Shown here piece after piece: positions 57,389 through 64,000 of a stretch of 64,000 nt of DNA. The stretch is from a virus. Numbering within the stretch: the stretch's first letter is position 1; the number at the start of each line of letters is the position of its first letter. A program made the translations under genes and the position numbers. The notes under the pieces were generated by a model, which did no database searches, was not told the DNA's origin, and worked only from the letters and a program-made list of their open reading frames with translations. The stretch lies in IMG/VR virus record IMGVR_UViG_3300023174_005338, positions 62,001 through 126,000 of that record. One strand, 5' to 3'.

Positions 57389-57417
57389 TTGACTCAAGAT
57401 TGTAATCATGTTATAAT
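57389..57417 (+). promoter_or_regulatory. Sigma70-type promoter
   Basis: TTGACT at 57389-57394, 17-bp spacer, TATAAT at 57412-57417. The leader has AAAGGAG before the ATG at 57447. Confidence 0.8.
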
Positions 57418-57446
57418 GTTTAATCTAAATTCCAAAGGAGAAGTAT

Positions 57447-57629
57447 ATGGCACTAACCAAACCAACCCGAACACAACTACCACAATCGCGACTGCGCAAA
57501 GTTGCTGCATTCAGTAAAAACGCCATCAGGCTTGTGGCCTTTGGCTTCCTGGCCTATTATGAAATACAAGCAGCCGCGGTATTGTTGGTCGTGGCCGAAC
57601 TGATTGCTGTTGCGGAACAGGCTTCATGA
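57447..57629 (+). CDS. Small membrane protein
   Basis: 60 residues: a basic N-terminus (KPTRTQLPQSRLRKVAAFSK) and a hydrophobic C-terminal half. ATGA-coupled to the clamp-loader gene; its role is unknown. Confidence 0.55.
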   Translation: MALTKPTRTQLPQSRLRKVAAFSKNAIRLVAFGFLAYYEIQAAAVLLVVAELIAVAEQAS

Positions 57630-58546
57630 AAGAACTTTGGGTAGAAAAATATCGGCCCACCACAGTGGATGGTTATGTGTTTGTGGACGTTGCTCAACGC
57701 GAACAGGTTCAGAGCTGGATACGGGATAAAAGCATACCACACCTGTTGTTTTCGGGCAGTCCCGGCACCGGCAAGACCACCTTGGCCAAGATGCTGATCA
57801 ACGAGCTGGGCATTGATGAATACGATGTGATGTGGGCCAATGGATCTAAAGAAGCCAGAAAAATCGAGTGGGTGGACAAACTGATCAGCTTTTGTCAGAC
57901 CATGCCATTTGGTGCATTCAAGGTTGTCCTGATTGACGAGGCCGACTACATGAATCCACAAAGTGTGCAACCGGCCCTGCGTAATCTCATGGAAGACTAC
58001 AGTGATCATGTGAGATTCATCCTGACCTGTAACTATCCCAACAAAATCATTCCGCCCATACACAGTCGTTGCCAACAACTGCACATAGTCAAAACAGATC
58101 AAGTGGAATTCACTGCCCGAGTGGCCACTGTGCTGGTCACAGAACAAGTGCAATTTGACATTGATACTCTTGACAGTTATGTGCGAGCCACTTATCCAGA
58201 TCTGCGCAAGTGCTTGAACCTAGTTCAACAAAACAGCACCACAGGGCAACTGCTGGCACCCAGCTCGGCAGACAAAGCCGCAGGAGACTGGAAACTGGAC
58301 TGTGTGCAACTGTTCAAAGATGGCCGTATTCGTGAAGCTAGAACATTGATTTGTCAATCAAGCACTCCAGAAGAAGCTGACGACGTATTCCGTTGGATGT
58401 ACGACAACTTGGATTTATGGGCCCAGGATCCAGAACGGCAGGATCAGGCCATCATAATCATACGCAACGGTCTGGTCAATGTGCCCATGGTGGCAGATCA
58501 GGAAATCAATCTCAGCGCAACTCTTTGTGAGCTATGTCAACTGTAA
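57626..58546 (+). CDS. Sliding clamp loader ATPase (gp44-like)
   Basis: 306 residues of the AAA+ RFC/gp44 type. WVEKYRPTTVDGYVFVD starts the domain, Walker A is GSPGTGKTT near 44-52, Walker B VVLIDEADYM near 100, sensor 1 ILTCNYPNK and the arginine-finger SRC near 148. It opens the sliding clamp and loads it at primer ends. T4 gp44 works with gp62, not seen in this window. It overlaps the second radical SAM gene by 13 bp. Confidence 0.9.
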   Translation: MKELWVEKYRPTTVDGYVFVDVAQREQVQSWIRDKSIPHLLFSGSPGTGKTTLAKMLINELGIDEYDVMWANGSKEARKIEWVDKLISFCQTMPFGAFKVVLIDEADYMNPQSVQPALRNLMEDYSDHVRFILTCNYPNKIIPPIHSRCQQLHIVKTDQVEFTARVATVLVTEQVQFDIDTLDSYVRATYPDLRKCLNLVQQNSTTGQLLAPSSADKAAGDWKLDCVQLFKDGRIREARTLICQSSTPEEADDVFRWMYDNLDLWAQDPERQDQAIIIIRNGLVNVPMVADQEINLSATLCELCQL

Positions 58547-59673
58547 CAACATCACAATTTGATACCCTAGAACCTGCTATAGATCCCAACAACCGGATCA
58601 CATTCCTGCTGGATTGGGAACTGACCATGAAATGCAATTTAGATTGCAGTTATTGTGGAACAGGTATCTATTTCGGACATGACAATACTACTCGGCACCC
58701 ATCTTTGGACAAATGTTTGGATGCCTTGGATTTTATGTTTCTCTACGTGGATTTGTATATGCGTACAAAACCTCCGGGTCTGCGCTATGTTGTATTAAAT
58801 GTGTATGGTGGCGAAAGTCTACATCATCCAGACATTGTTGAAATTTTACGTCAGGTTAGACATCGACATCAGCACTATGCTGATCGTTGGAGACTGACAG
58901 TAACCACCACCACCAATGCTATAGTATCCAACAAAAAACTTCGGCAAATCATACCCTTGATTGATGAATTTAGTGTGAGTTATCACACTGAAAATACAGC
59001 CAAACAAAAACAACAATTCAAAGACAATCTACTGACCATTGCCGGCTCTGGCGTACAACAAAAATGTGTGGTACTCATGCATCAACAACCGGAGCTTTTT
59101 CAAGATGCTGTGGACATGATTGACTGGTTGACTCATAACAATATCCGAGTATTACCAAGACAATTAGATGCTAATGAAGGTTTAGATGGTCTTAGAATTT
59201 ACAAACAAAATCAGGTGAAATGGTTCAGTAAACTCTACAAAAACAAAACATTTGGTGAGTCGATGGAGTTGTTGGATGGCAACACCGACTCCAACTTGAC
59301 CGATGTGGGCCGAGCCTGCTGTGGAGGACGGCAAATCTGTGCCGATCAAAATTACAAACAAAGACACTTTTATGTGGGAAACAAATTTCCCGACTGGTAT
59401 TGCAGCGTGAATCATTTTTTTCTTTATGTCAAACAGGTCAACGGAGAAGTTTTTGTCAACAAAGATTGTAAAATGAATTTTGATGGCAAGGTTGGCCCCA
59501 TTGGCAATCTCAGCGACACTCAACAGATTTTGTCTACGCTTCGTGACCAACTTGACACAGATTCCATGCCCGTAATACAATGTAAAAAATACAACTGTTT
59601 TTGTGGTCTGTGCGCTCCCAAAGCCAAAGATTTATCAACTTATCATTCTATCATGGAAAAATATCACATATGA
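58534..59673 (+). CDS. Radical SAM enzyme with C-terminal cysteines
   Basis: 379 residues. The radical SAM motif is C34-C38-C41 (MKCNLDCSYCG); LNVYGGESLHHPDIV is the GGE motif. C-terminal cysteines (ACCGGRQICAD, WYCSVNH, VNKDCKM, CKKYNCFCGLC) would hold auxiliary SPASM-like clusters. Such enzymes modify peptides or sugars. It lies within a replication operon, so the role is not obvious. Confidence 0.85.
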   Translation: MSTVTTSQFDTLEPAIDPNNRITFLLDWELTMKCNLDCSYCGTGIYFGHDNTTRHPSLDKCLDALDFMFLYVDLYMRTKPPGLRYVVLNVYGGESLHHPDIVEILRQVRHRHQHYADRWRLTVTTTTNAIVSNKKLRQIIPLIDEFSVSYHTENTAKQKQQFKDNLLTIAGSGVQQKCVVLMHQQPELFQDAVDMIDWLTHNNIRVLPRQLDANEGLDGLRIYKQNQVKWFSKLYKNKTFGESMELLDGNTDSNLTDVGRACCGGRQICADQNYKQRHFYVGNKFPDWYCSVNHFFLYVKQVNGEVFVNKDCKMNFDGKVGPIGNLSDTQQILSTLRDQLDTDSMPVIQCKKYNCFCGLCAPKAKDLSTYHSIMEKYHI

Positions 59674-59954
59674 GATACCTATTATTGACCTACTATACCA
59701 GGCCGTCGGGCAAAATTGACGAAGTTATGACCATCTCAAAAAGACTCAAGACTAGAGATTGGCAAATGACCAATGTGATCTTGGATTTCAAAGAGTGCCG
59801 GGTACTGACCTGTAGTGTGGCCGGTGTAACTGCCAACAAAGACTGGGACACCATAGTCGGATACTATTACAAACACTATGCTGCCACCATTGAACGCCTG
59901 TTCCAAGAAAACGGACACGAACTACCAAAGGCTGAGCCAGAGACTGCTGCTTGA
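59670..59954 (+). CDS. Conserved phage protein
   Basis: 94 residues from the ATG at 59670, ATGA-coupled. MRYLLLTYYTRPSGKIDEVM, TRDWQMTNVILDFKECRVL and IVGYYYKHYAATIERLFQEN are very typical of cyanophage and pelagiphage genomes. Function unknown. The next promoter overlaps its end. Confidence 0.7.
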   Translation: MRYLLLTYYTRPSGKIDEVMTISKRLKTRDWQMTNVILDFKECRVLTCSVAGVTANKDWDTIVGYYYKHYAATIERLFQENGHELPKAEPETAA

Positions 59955-59979
59955 CACAAAATGCATTTGGTAGTATAAT
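59951..59979 (+). promoter_or_regulatory. Leaderless-type promoter
   Basis: TTGACA at 59951-59956, 17-bp spacer, TATAAT at 59974-59979; ATG at 59986 after six bases (AAAGTT). Full consensus at both hexamers. Confidence 0.85.
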
Positions 59980-59985
59980 AAAGTT

Positions 59986-60591
59986 ATGAAATGGAAAAAT
60001 CTGGATCGCTTGATACTCACAGACTGTGATGGCGTGTGCCTGGACTGGGAATGGGCATTCAATGTATGGATGCAGGAACATGGCTTTGAAGAAGTTCCTG
60101 GCAGCAAACTACAGTATGACATGAGCCTGCGATATGGAGTCAGCAAGGATCAGATCCGTAAGTTGATCAAGGTGTTCAACGAGAGTGCCGCCATTGGCTT
60201 TTTGCCTGCCATGCGTGATGCCATGTACTATGTCAAGCGACTGCACGAGGAACATGGATTCAGATTCCATGCCATAACCAGTCTTAGTCTGGATCCCAAT
60301 GCGCAGAAACTGCGTGAGATGAACATACACAAGTTATTTGGGCCCACGGCCTTTGAGCGAATTGTATGCCTAGACACCGGAGCTCACAAAGACGAAGCCC
60401 TGGAAGAATATGAAGGCACCGGTTGTTACTGGATCGAGGACAAGCCTGACAATGCCGAGGCCGGGTATCGAGCAGGATTGAAATGTTTGCTGTTAGAGCA
60501 CGGCCATAACATGCATCACTACCATGAAGATATAAACCTGGTAAAAAACTGGAAGGAGATTTACCAGGTCATCACAGGTCAATACGTGTAG
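59986..60591 (+). CDS. HAD superfamily hydrolase, probably leaderless mRNA
   Basis: 201 residues. LILTDCDGVCLDWEWAF gives motif I (D13, D15), HAITSLSLD motif II, and WIEDKPDNAEAGYRAGL motif IV. It may be a nucleotidase or phosphatase for phage metabolism. No ribosome binding site; the start is at the predicted +1. Convergent overlap of 13 bp with phoH. Confidence 0.8.
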   Translation: MKWKNLDRLILTDCDGVCLDWEWAFNVWMQEHGFEEVPGSKLQYDMSLRYGVSKDQIRKLIKVFNESAAIGFLPAMRDAMYYVKRLHEEHGFRFHAITSLSLDPNAQKLREMNIHKLFGPTAFERIVCLDTGAHKDEALEEYEGTGCYWIEDKPDNAEAGYRAGLKCLLLEHGHNMHHYHEDINLVKNWKEIYQVITGQYV

Positions 60592-61367
60592 AGTCGTAAT
60601 ACACTGCCAATAATGGCATGTCGCTGTACATCGCGAGCTTGTAACTCGCACACAGCTATTCCGTCAACACCCCCTTTCCCCAGCCGTTGACTCAGGTCCA
60701 TGAGACCATTGTCGCCGTGACTGCGATCGGCTTGTTCAATGTCACCCGTTATAATGATTTTTGAATCCACACCTATGCGTGTCATCAACATCTTACATTG
60801 GGCTGGCGTGGCATTTTGCATTTCATCTGCAATGATCCAGCTACGCTTGAACGTTCGACCCCGCATGAAAGCCAAGGGGGCTATTTCTATGACCTGATCC
60901 TCAATCATCGCACTGATGTCTTGAGGGCGGTAACTCTCGCGCAGTACGTCTAACAAGGGGCGAGTCCATGGTTCCATTTTTGCCACAAGATTGCCCGGCA
61001 GGAATCCGTGCCGTTCATTTTCTACTCCCACTGCAGGTCGTGTCATTACTATGCGTTCTGTGGTTCCTTCTTGAAGAGCTCGTACAGCGGCCTGCATGGC
61101 CAAGTAAGTTTTACCTGTGCCAGCGGGTCCTACTGTGACAACAATGTGTTGAGAACTATCCTGCAAGGCCAAGACCAGGCGTTCTTGATTTCTTGTGCGT
61201 GGCACAAGTTCAATGGCGCGAGGGCGGTACTGCTTGGGTTGGGCTTGGCTAAACTGGATGGTGTTCTCGACTTGTTGCATACGCTTTTGTGCTTTTTGTG
61301 CGCGATTTCTACTCAAGTGCGATTCTCCGTTTTGGTTAAATTGTACTTCAACAGTGATTACTGTCAC
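60579..61367 (-). CDS. phoH: PhoH-like ATPase
   Basis: 262 residues from a GTG at 61367. Walker A TVGPAGTGKTYLAMQ, RIVMTRPAVGVENERHGFLP, the Walker B SWIIADEMQNATPAQ and ITGDIEQADRS are textbook PhoH. PhoH is a P-loop ATPase with RNA-related functions, common in marine phages. A late box lies just upstream. The N-terminal 45 residues are basic and Gln-rich. Confidence 0.9.
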   Translation of the reverse strand: MTVITVEVQFNQNGESHLSRNRAQKAQKRMQQVENTIQFSQAQPKQYRPRAIELVPRTRNQERLVLALQDSSQHIVVTVGPAGTGKTYLAMQAAVRALQEGTTERIVMTRPAVGVENERHGFLPGNLVAKMEPWTRPLLDVLRESYRPQDISAMIEDQVIEIAPLAFMRGRTFKRSWIIADEMQNATPAQCKMLMTRIGVDSKIIITGDIEQADRSHGDNGLMDLSQRLGKGGVDGIAVCELQARDVQRHAIIGSVLRLYTY

Positions 61368-61370
61368 AGG

Positions 61371-61378
61371 TATTTAGG
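61371..61378 (-). promoter_or_regulatory. T4-like late promoter box of phoH
   Basis: The minus strand reads CCTAAATA, one or two mismatches from consensus, 4 bp before the GTG at 61367. Confidence 0.35.
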
Positions 61379-61480
61379 TTGTAATTTTAAAAAATAGTAT
61401 GGGTACTGATATTTGAAAAAATTATGCTAAGTATTAAGCTACACTCAAAATCCTTCAAATCTGCCGCACAACAAAATCAC

Positions 61481-61488
61481 CATAAATA
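61481..61488 (+). promoter_or_regulatory. T4-like late promoter box
   Basis: CATAAATA ends 5 bp before the ATG at 61494, the same layout as at the SOD gene. Confidence 0.5.
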
Positions 61489-61493
61489 AAAAC

Positions 61494-62075
61494 ATGAGTA
61501 AAACTATTGATCAAGCCATATTCCGCGACGGAGAAGATTATTGGCAGGTGGCTGAAAATATCAAAGATATCTATCTTAGCGAAGGCAGCCTGCTGACCTT
61601 GTTAGACTTCGAGCGTGTGCTGGACGAGCTGGATTTGTATGCTTTCCGAAACTGGCAGATTGGGGAACTAGTAAGTGGACCCAACATTGGCAAATATCGT
61701 GTGACCTGCATATTCATGTGGCCCGAGAAACTCATGCCCGACCCACGTGGTGCCCGTAGATTATTGCCCTTTGACTGCGAAGTAAAATTCAAAAAAACTG
61801 CCATGAAAGTGCCCATGAAAATCACGGATCCGTCGGACTATCGTCCTGGCACAAAAAAAGCAAGGCTCATAGAAAAGAAAATCTGGCTGGTGCAGATCAC
61901 CATGCCCAAGGCTCTCATGAGCGACATACGCACAGGTTCAGTGGAATTAGAAGATCAAGACATTGATTTAGAAGATCTAGATGATGCTTATGAACAGGAT
62001 CTGGATCAAGAAAGTTATCAAAGCGACCAACAGGCACAAAATGCACAACAAACACTCCAACAACCAGCTATTTGA
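61494..62075 (+). CDS. Conserved T4-like phage protein
   Basis: 193 residues. TIDQAIFRDGEDYWQVAENI, FRNWQIGELVSGPNIGKYRV and MPDPRGARRLLPFDCEVKFK are familiar from T4-like marine phages; the acidic tail (EDQDIDLEDLDDAYEQDLDQ) is low-complexity. Late promoter, no ribosome binding site. Probably a virion or assembly protein. Confidence 0.65.
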   Translation: MSKTIDQAIFRDGEDYWQVAENIKDIYLSEGSLLTLLDFERVLDELDLYAFRNWQIGELVSGPNIGKYRVTCIFMWPEKLMPDPRGARRLLPFDCEVKFKKTAMKVPMKITDPSDYRPGTKKARLIEKKIWLVQITMPKALMSDIRTGSVELEDQDIDLEDLDDAYEQDLDQESYQSDQQAQNAQQTLQQPAI

Positions 62076-62601
62076 AAGCCTGAGCTTCAAGGACCTTGAT
62101 GGCTTGCTCAAGCCCACCATCCACGTGGATGAATTTAGTAGTAAAATGGGCGATGACGATGACATCATAGTGATCAGTTTTTTTGTGCGTGATCAACAAG
62201 CCGCCAAGGACCTCATGATGTGGTTTGAAAAAGGCTATGACTTTGTACTAGATGCCGATCGCAGTCCAGGAGAAATTCGACCCGGACGTTACTTGGTTTA
62301 TGTGGAAATACGACGTAGAAGCACAGCTGGTGGCAATGTAGAACAGTTGCTCAACGATCTCAATACTTTGACTGAGTTTGAATCAGCCGATCAATGGCTC
62401 ATGCATTACAAGGGCAAAGAAATCCCGTTTAGCCGCGACACATTTGACAGCACAGTGCCCTTGACTCCCAAGGCCTATCGCGACCGCTATGAAAAAGATC
62501 TAAATGAAGTACGTGTGGCAGCCGGTATTCCTGTGATCACCAGCTACGACAAACGAGATCGCGCACTGCAAACCATACAAAGCGCTGCTGGAATTATCTA
62601 A
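62041..62601 (+). CDS. Conserved T4-like phage protein
   Basis: 186 residues from the ATG at 62041, overlapping the previous gene by 35 bp. LFESLSFKDLDGLLKPTIHV, DLMMWFEKGYDFVLDADRSP and YLVYVEIRRRSTAGGNVEQL recur beside the previous gene type in marine phages. Function unknown. Confidence 0.65.
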   Translation: MHNKHSNNQLFESLSFKDLDGLLKPTIHVDEFSSKMGDDDDIIVISFFVRDQQAAKDLMMWFEKGYDFVLDADRSPGEIRPGRYLVYVEIRRRSTAGGNVEQLLNDLNTLTEFESADQWLMHYKGKEIPFSRDTFDSTVPLTPKAYRDRYEKDLNEVRVAAGIPVITSYDKRDRALQTIQSAAGII

Positions 62602-62634
62602 AGCTCTATTCTAAAAGTAGGTATATATGTACCT

Positions 62635-63315
62635 ATGAAATTAAAAAGTTTTGGTTGCAGTTTTACCTACGGAAGCGATCTTGCTGACTGTACCGATCAA
62701 CGTCACAGTTGTTTGACCTGGCCGGCCCTGATAGCACAAAAACTTGATCTAGCCTATGAATGTCATGCCTGGCCCGGCATAGGAAATTTACAAATCATGC
62801 ACAGGGTACTGGAACAAATCTCAGACTCAGAACCCAATGTATTTGTTATAAATTGGACCTGGTTGGACAGGTTTGACTACATGCATCCGGTCAACGAATC
62901 TTTTTTGACCCTACGGCCGGATGGAGATCTTGAGGAACATCAGTTGTATTACAAACACTTTTACAATCAGTATCATACTGTGTTGACCAATGCGGCCTGG
63001 ATTATGGCCGTGATTTTACTCTTAAAAGCAAGAAATGTTAAATTTCTAATGACCTGTATGGATCCGATACTGATGGAGATCATCAATCCCAATTGGCAAG
63101 ATCCTAGATCTGTCACACTGTTACAAAATCAGATTGGTCCGTATCTGAGCTGGTTTGATGATAAGTCATTTCTAGAGTGGAGTCGTAGCAAAGGATACCC
63201 AGAATCCGATGCCTGGCATCCATTGCAACAGGCACACGAAGCAGCAGCAGCTTATATGATCACAGTTTTTGATAAACAAAAAACAAGCGACCCAGCTCTG
63301 CAGGTTCGCGTTTGA
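62635..63315 (+). CDS. SGNH/GDSL-like hydrolase
   Basis: 226 residues. The start FGCSFTYGSDLADC carries the GDSL-like block with its Ser, ECHAWPGIGNLQI the Gly/Asn region, and SDAWHPLQQAHEAAAA the Asp-His dyad. SGNH enzymes are esterases or acyltransferases acting on polysaccharides or lipids. It may deacetylate or de-esterify surface sugars. Convergent overlap of 56 bp with the methyltransferase. Confidence 0.7.
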   Translation: MKLKSFGCSFTYGSDLADCTDQRHSCLTWPALIAQKLDLAYECHAWPGIGNLQIMHRVLEQISDSEPNVFVINWTWLDRFDYMHPVNESFLTLRPDGDLEEHQLYYKHFYNQYHTVLTNAAWIMAVILLLKARNVKFLMTCMDPILMEIINPNWQDPRSVTLLQNQIGPYLSWFDDKSFLEWSRSKGYPESDAWHPLQQAHEAAAAYMITVFDKQKTSDPALQVRV

Positions 63316-64000
63316 ATTCCAATAGTTTTAAATTGTAACGTTCAGCAAACTCATTTACTATTTCAAAGGTCCAAGGAAATATATCTACATAAGGACCAGC
63401 CTTGTGCGGAATACCTGGATTGGCACGCAGATAGAATCGACCACCTGGTGCCAACAAGTTTATGCAATGGGCAAATCTTTCTTCGATTTCATCCTGGCTG
63501 TTGAAATTGATTGATCCCAGGGCAATGATATGATCATGTGTACCTGCACGCACTCGGTAATCCAGGATGTCAACTTCGTAGTCTGCGCAATCGTTGTAAG
63601 GGTCAATTCCGATCAAGTTTGGAATACGACCTTTAAACGGATGATATCCGCAACCCACGTCTAATACATTTTGGGGATTTTGTTTGGCAATGGTTTCGGC
63701 CAAGGCCCAGCCCGAGTGATCATATTCACCAGTCCTGGGCTTCCATATTTCGGCAAAAAATCTATGGGTGTAACGCTCACTGAGATCATCTACGATATGT
63801 TTTAGGGTGCCACGGTATTCACAAGGCAAGCCCAGTTCAGCTTCCACAGCATCTTTGAACTTGCGATAGCGTGCCGGAGTCCAAGGCAGGTCCTCTACTA
63901 TGGTGTCAGTGCCAACATTGGCACGTACACTTTCGTATTTGGGCAAGGCAAAAGCTGTGTCCAAATTTTTCTTGATTAAGGCAAAAATTTTGGTATTCAT
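63260..64000 (-). CDS. Class I SAM-dependent methyltransferase
   Basis: At least 246 residues; an ATG lies at the window edge (64000), so the start could be further upstream. NVLDVGCGYHPFKGRIPNLI is motif I, IGIDPYNDCADYEVDIL motif II, and the chain ends YNLKLLEFKREPAELGRLFF. The N-terminal TPARYRKFKDAVEAELGLPC region is conserved in cyanophage methyltransferases. Substrate unknown. Confidence 0.8.
   Translation of the reverse strand: MNTKIFALIKKNLDTAFALPKYESVRANVGTDTIVEDLPWTPARYRKFKDAVEAELGLPCEYRGTLKHIVDDLSERYTHRFFAEIWKPRTGEYDHSGWALAETIAKQNPQNVLDVGCGYHPFKGRIPNLIGIDPYNDCADYEVDILDYRVRAGTHDHIIALGSINFNSQDEIEERFAHCINLLAPGGRFYLRANPGIPHKAGPYVDIFPWTFEIVNEFAERYNLKLLEFKREPAELGRLFFVYQKL

Noticed and set aside
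1-64000. Prophage or mobile island in a bacterial chromosome
   Set aside because: No integrase, att sites, housekeeping genes or IS elements; the whole window has phage-like packing.

Overview
The window looks like part of the genome of a large, lytic, T4-like tailed phage of an aquatic Gram-negative bacterium. Three things support this. Genes are very tightly packed, with ATGA and TAATG overlaps. T4-type functions are present: a gp44-like clamp-loader ATPase, a GroES/gp31-like co-chaperonin, NATAAATA late-promoter boxes and long repetitive tail fibres. There is also a set of small conserved proteins typical of cyanophage- and pelagiphage-like myoviruses, alongside ThyX, PhoH, UvsE and many metabolic genes. 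A proteobacterial host is inferred from the canonical ClpP, ErpA, the entericidin-like lipoprotein and the LpxH-like enzyme. I see no integrase, tRNA, rRNA, IS element or CRISPR array. All of this is read from sequence alone; nothing was searched.

Layout. 0-4 kb: an oxygenase, an amidinotransferase and a fibre-like protein. 4-8.5 kb: UV endonuclease, small membrane proteins, GNAT, fatty acid desaturase, a small helical protein and a ClpP-like protease. 8.5-13 kb: a possible internal head protein and an HNH endonuclease on the minus strand, then a canonical ClpP and a radical SAM enzyme. 13-15 kb: small early genes. 15-19.5 kb: two minus-strand fibre/lectin genes. 19.6-28 kb: a long run of small conserved genes with a phosphoesterase, ThyX, a cyclotransferase and an FkbM methyltransferase. 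27.9-31.5 kb: an accessory cassette with a structured non-coding stretch, a palindromic operator, a strong promoter, a ParB/DGQHR protein, a probable PD-(D/E)XK nuclease, an unknown protein and an ABC-ATPase/GNAT fusion. 31.4-38.5 kb: a PHP-less C-family polymerase, rubredoxin, rubrerythrin, a class II aldolase, an LpxH-like hydrolase and a glycosyltransferase. 38.6-46.2 kb: small early genes, lipoproteins, a SleB cell wall hydrolase, IF-1, superoxide dismutase, HNH and ErpA. 46.3-54.2 kb: a plus-strand tail-fibre and glycine-rich adhesin cluster. 54.2-64 kb: replication and chaperone genes (DnaE-like fragment, GroES, clamp loader, PhoH), a second radical SAM enzyme and surface or metabolic genes.

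Regulation is unusually legible. About twenty sigma70-type promoters are visible, nearly all TTGAC-(17 bp)-TATAAT. Five of them place an ATG exactly six bases after the -10 box, which predicts leaderless mRNAs, and this phage also encodes IF-1. Three strong promoters carry a 16-bp GTTAGTG-NN-CACTAAC palindrome just upstream of the -35. T4-like late boxes (TATAAATA, CATAAATA, GATAAATA) precede fibre, SOD and other genes.

Best candidate for something undescribed: the 28.2-31.5 kb DGQHR / nuclease / ABC-GNAT cassette, together with the leaderless promoter class and the palindromic regulon.
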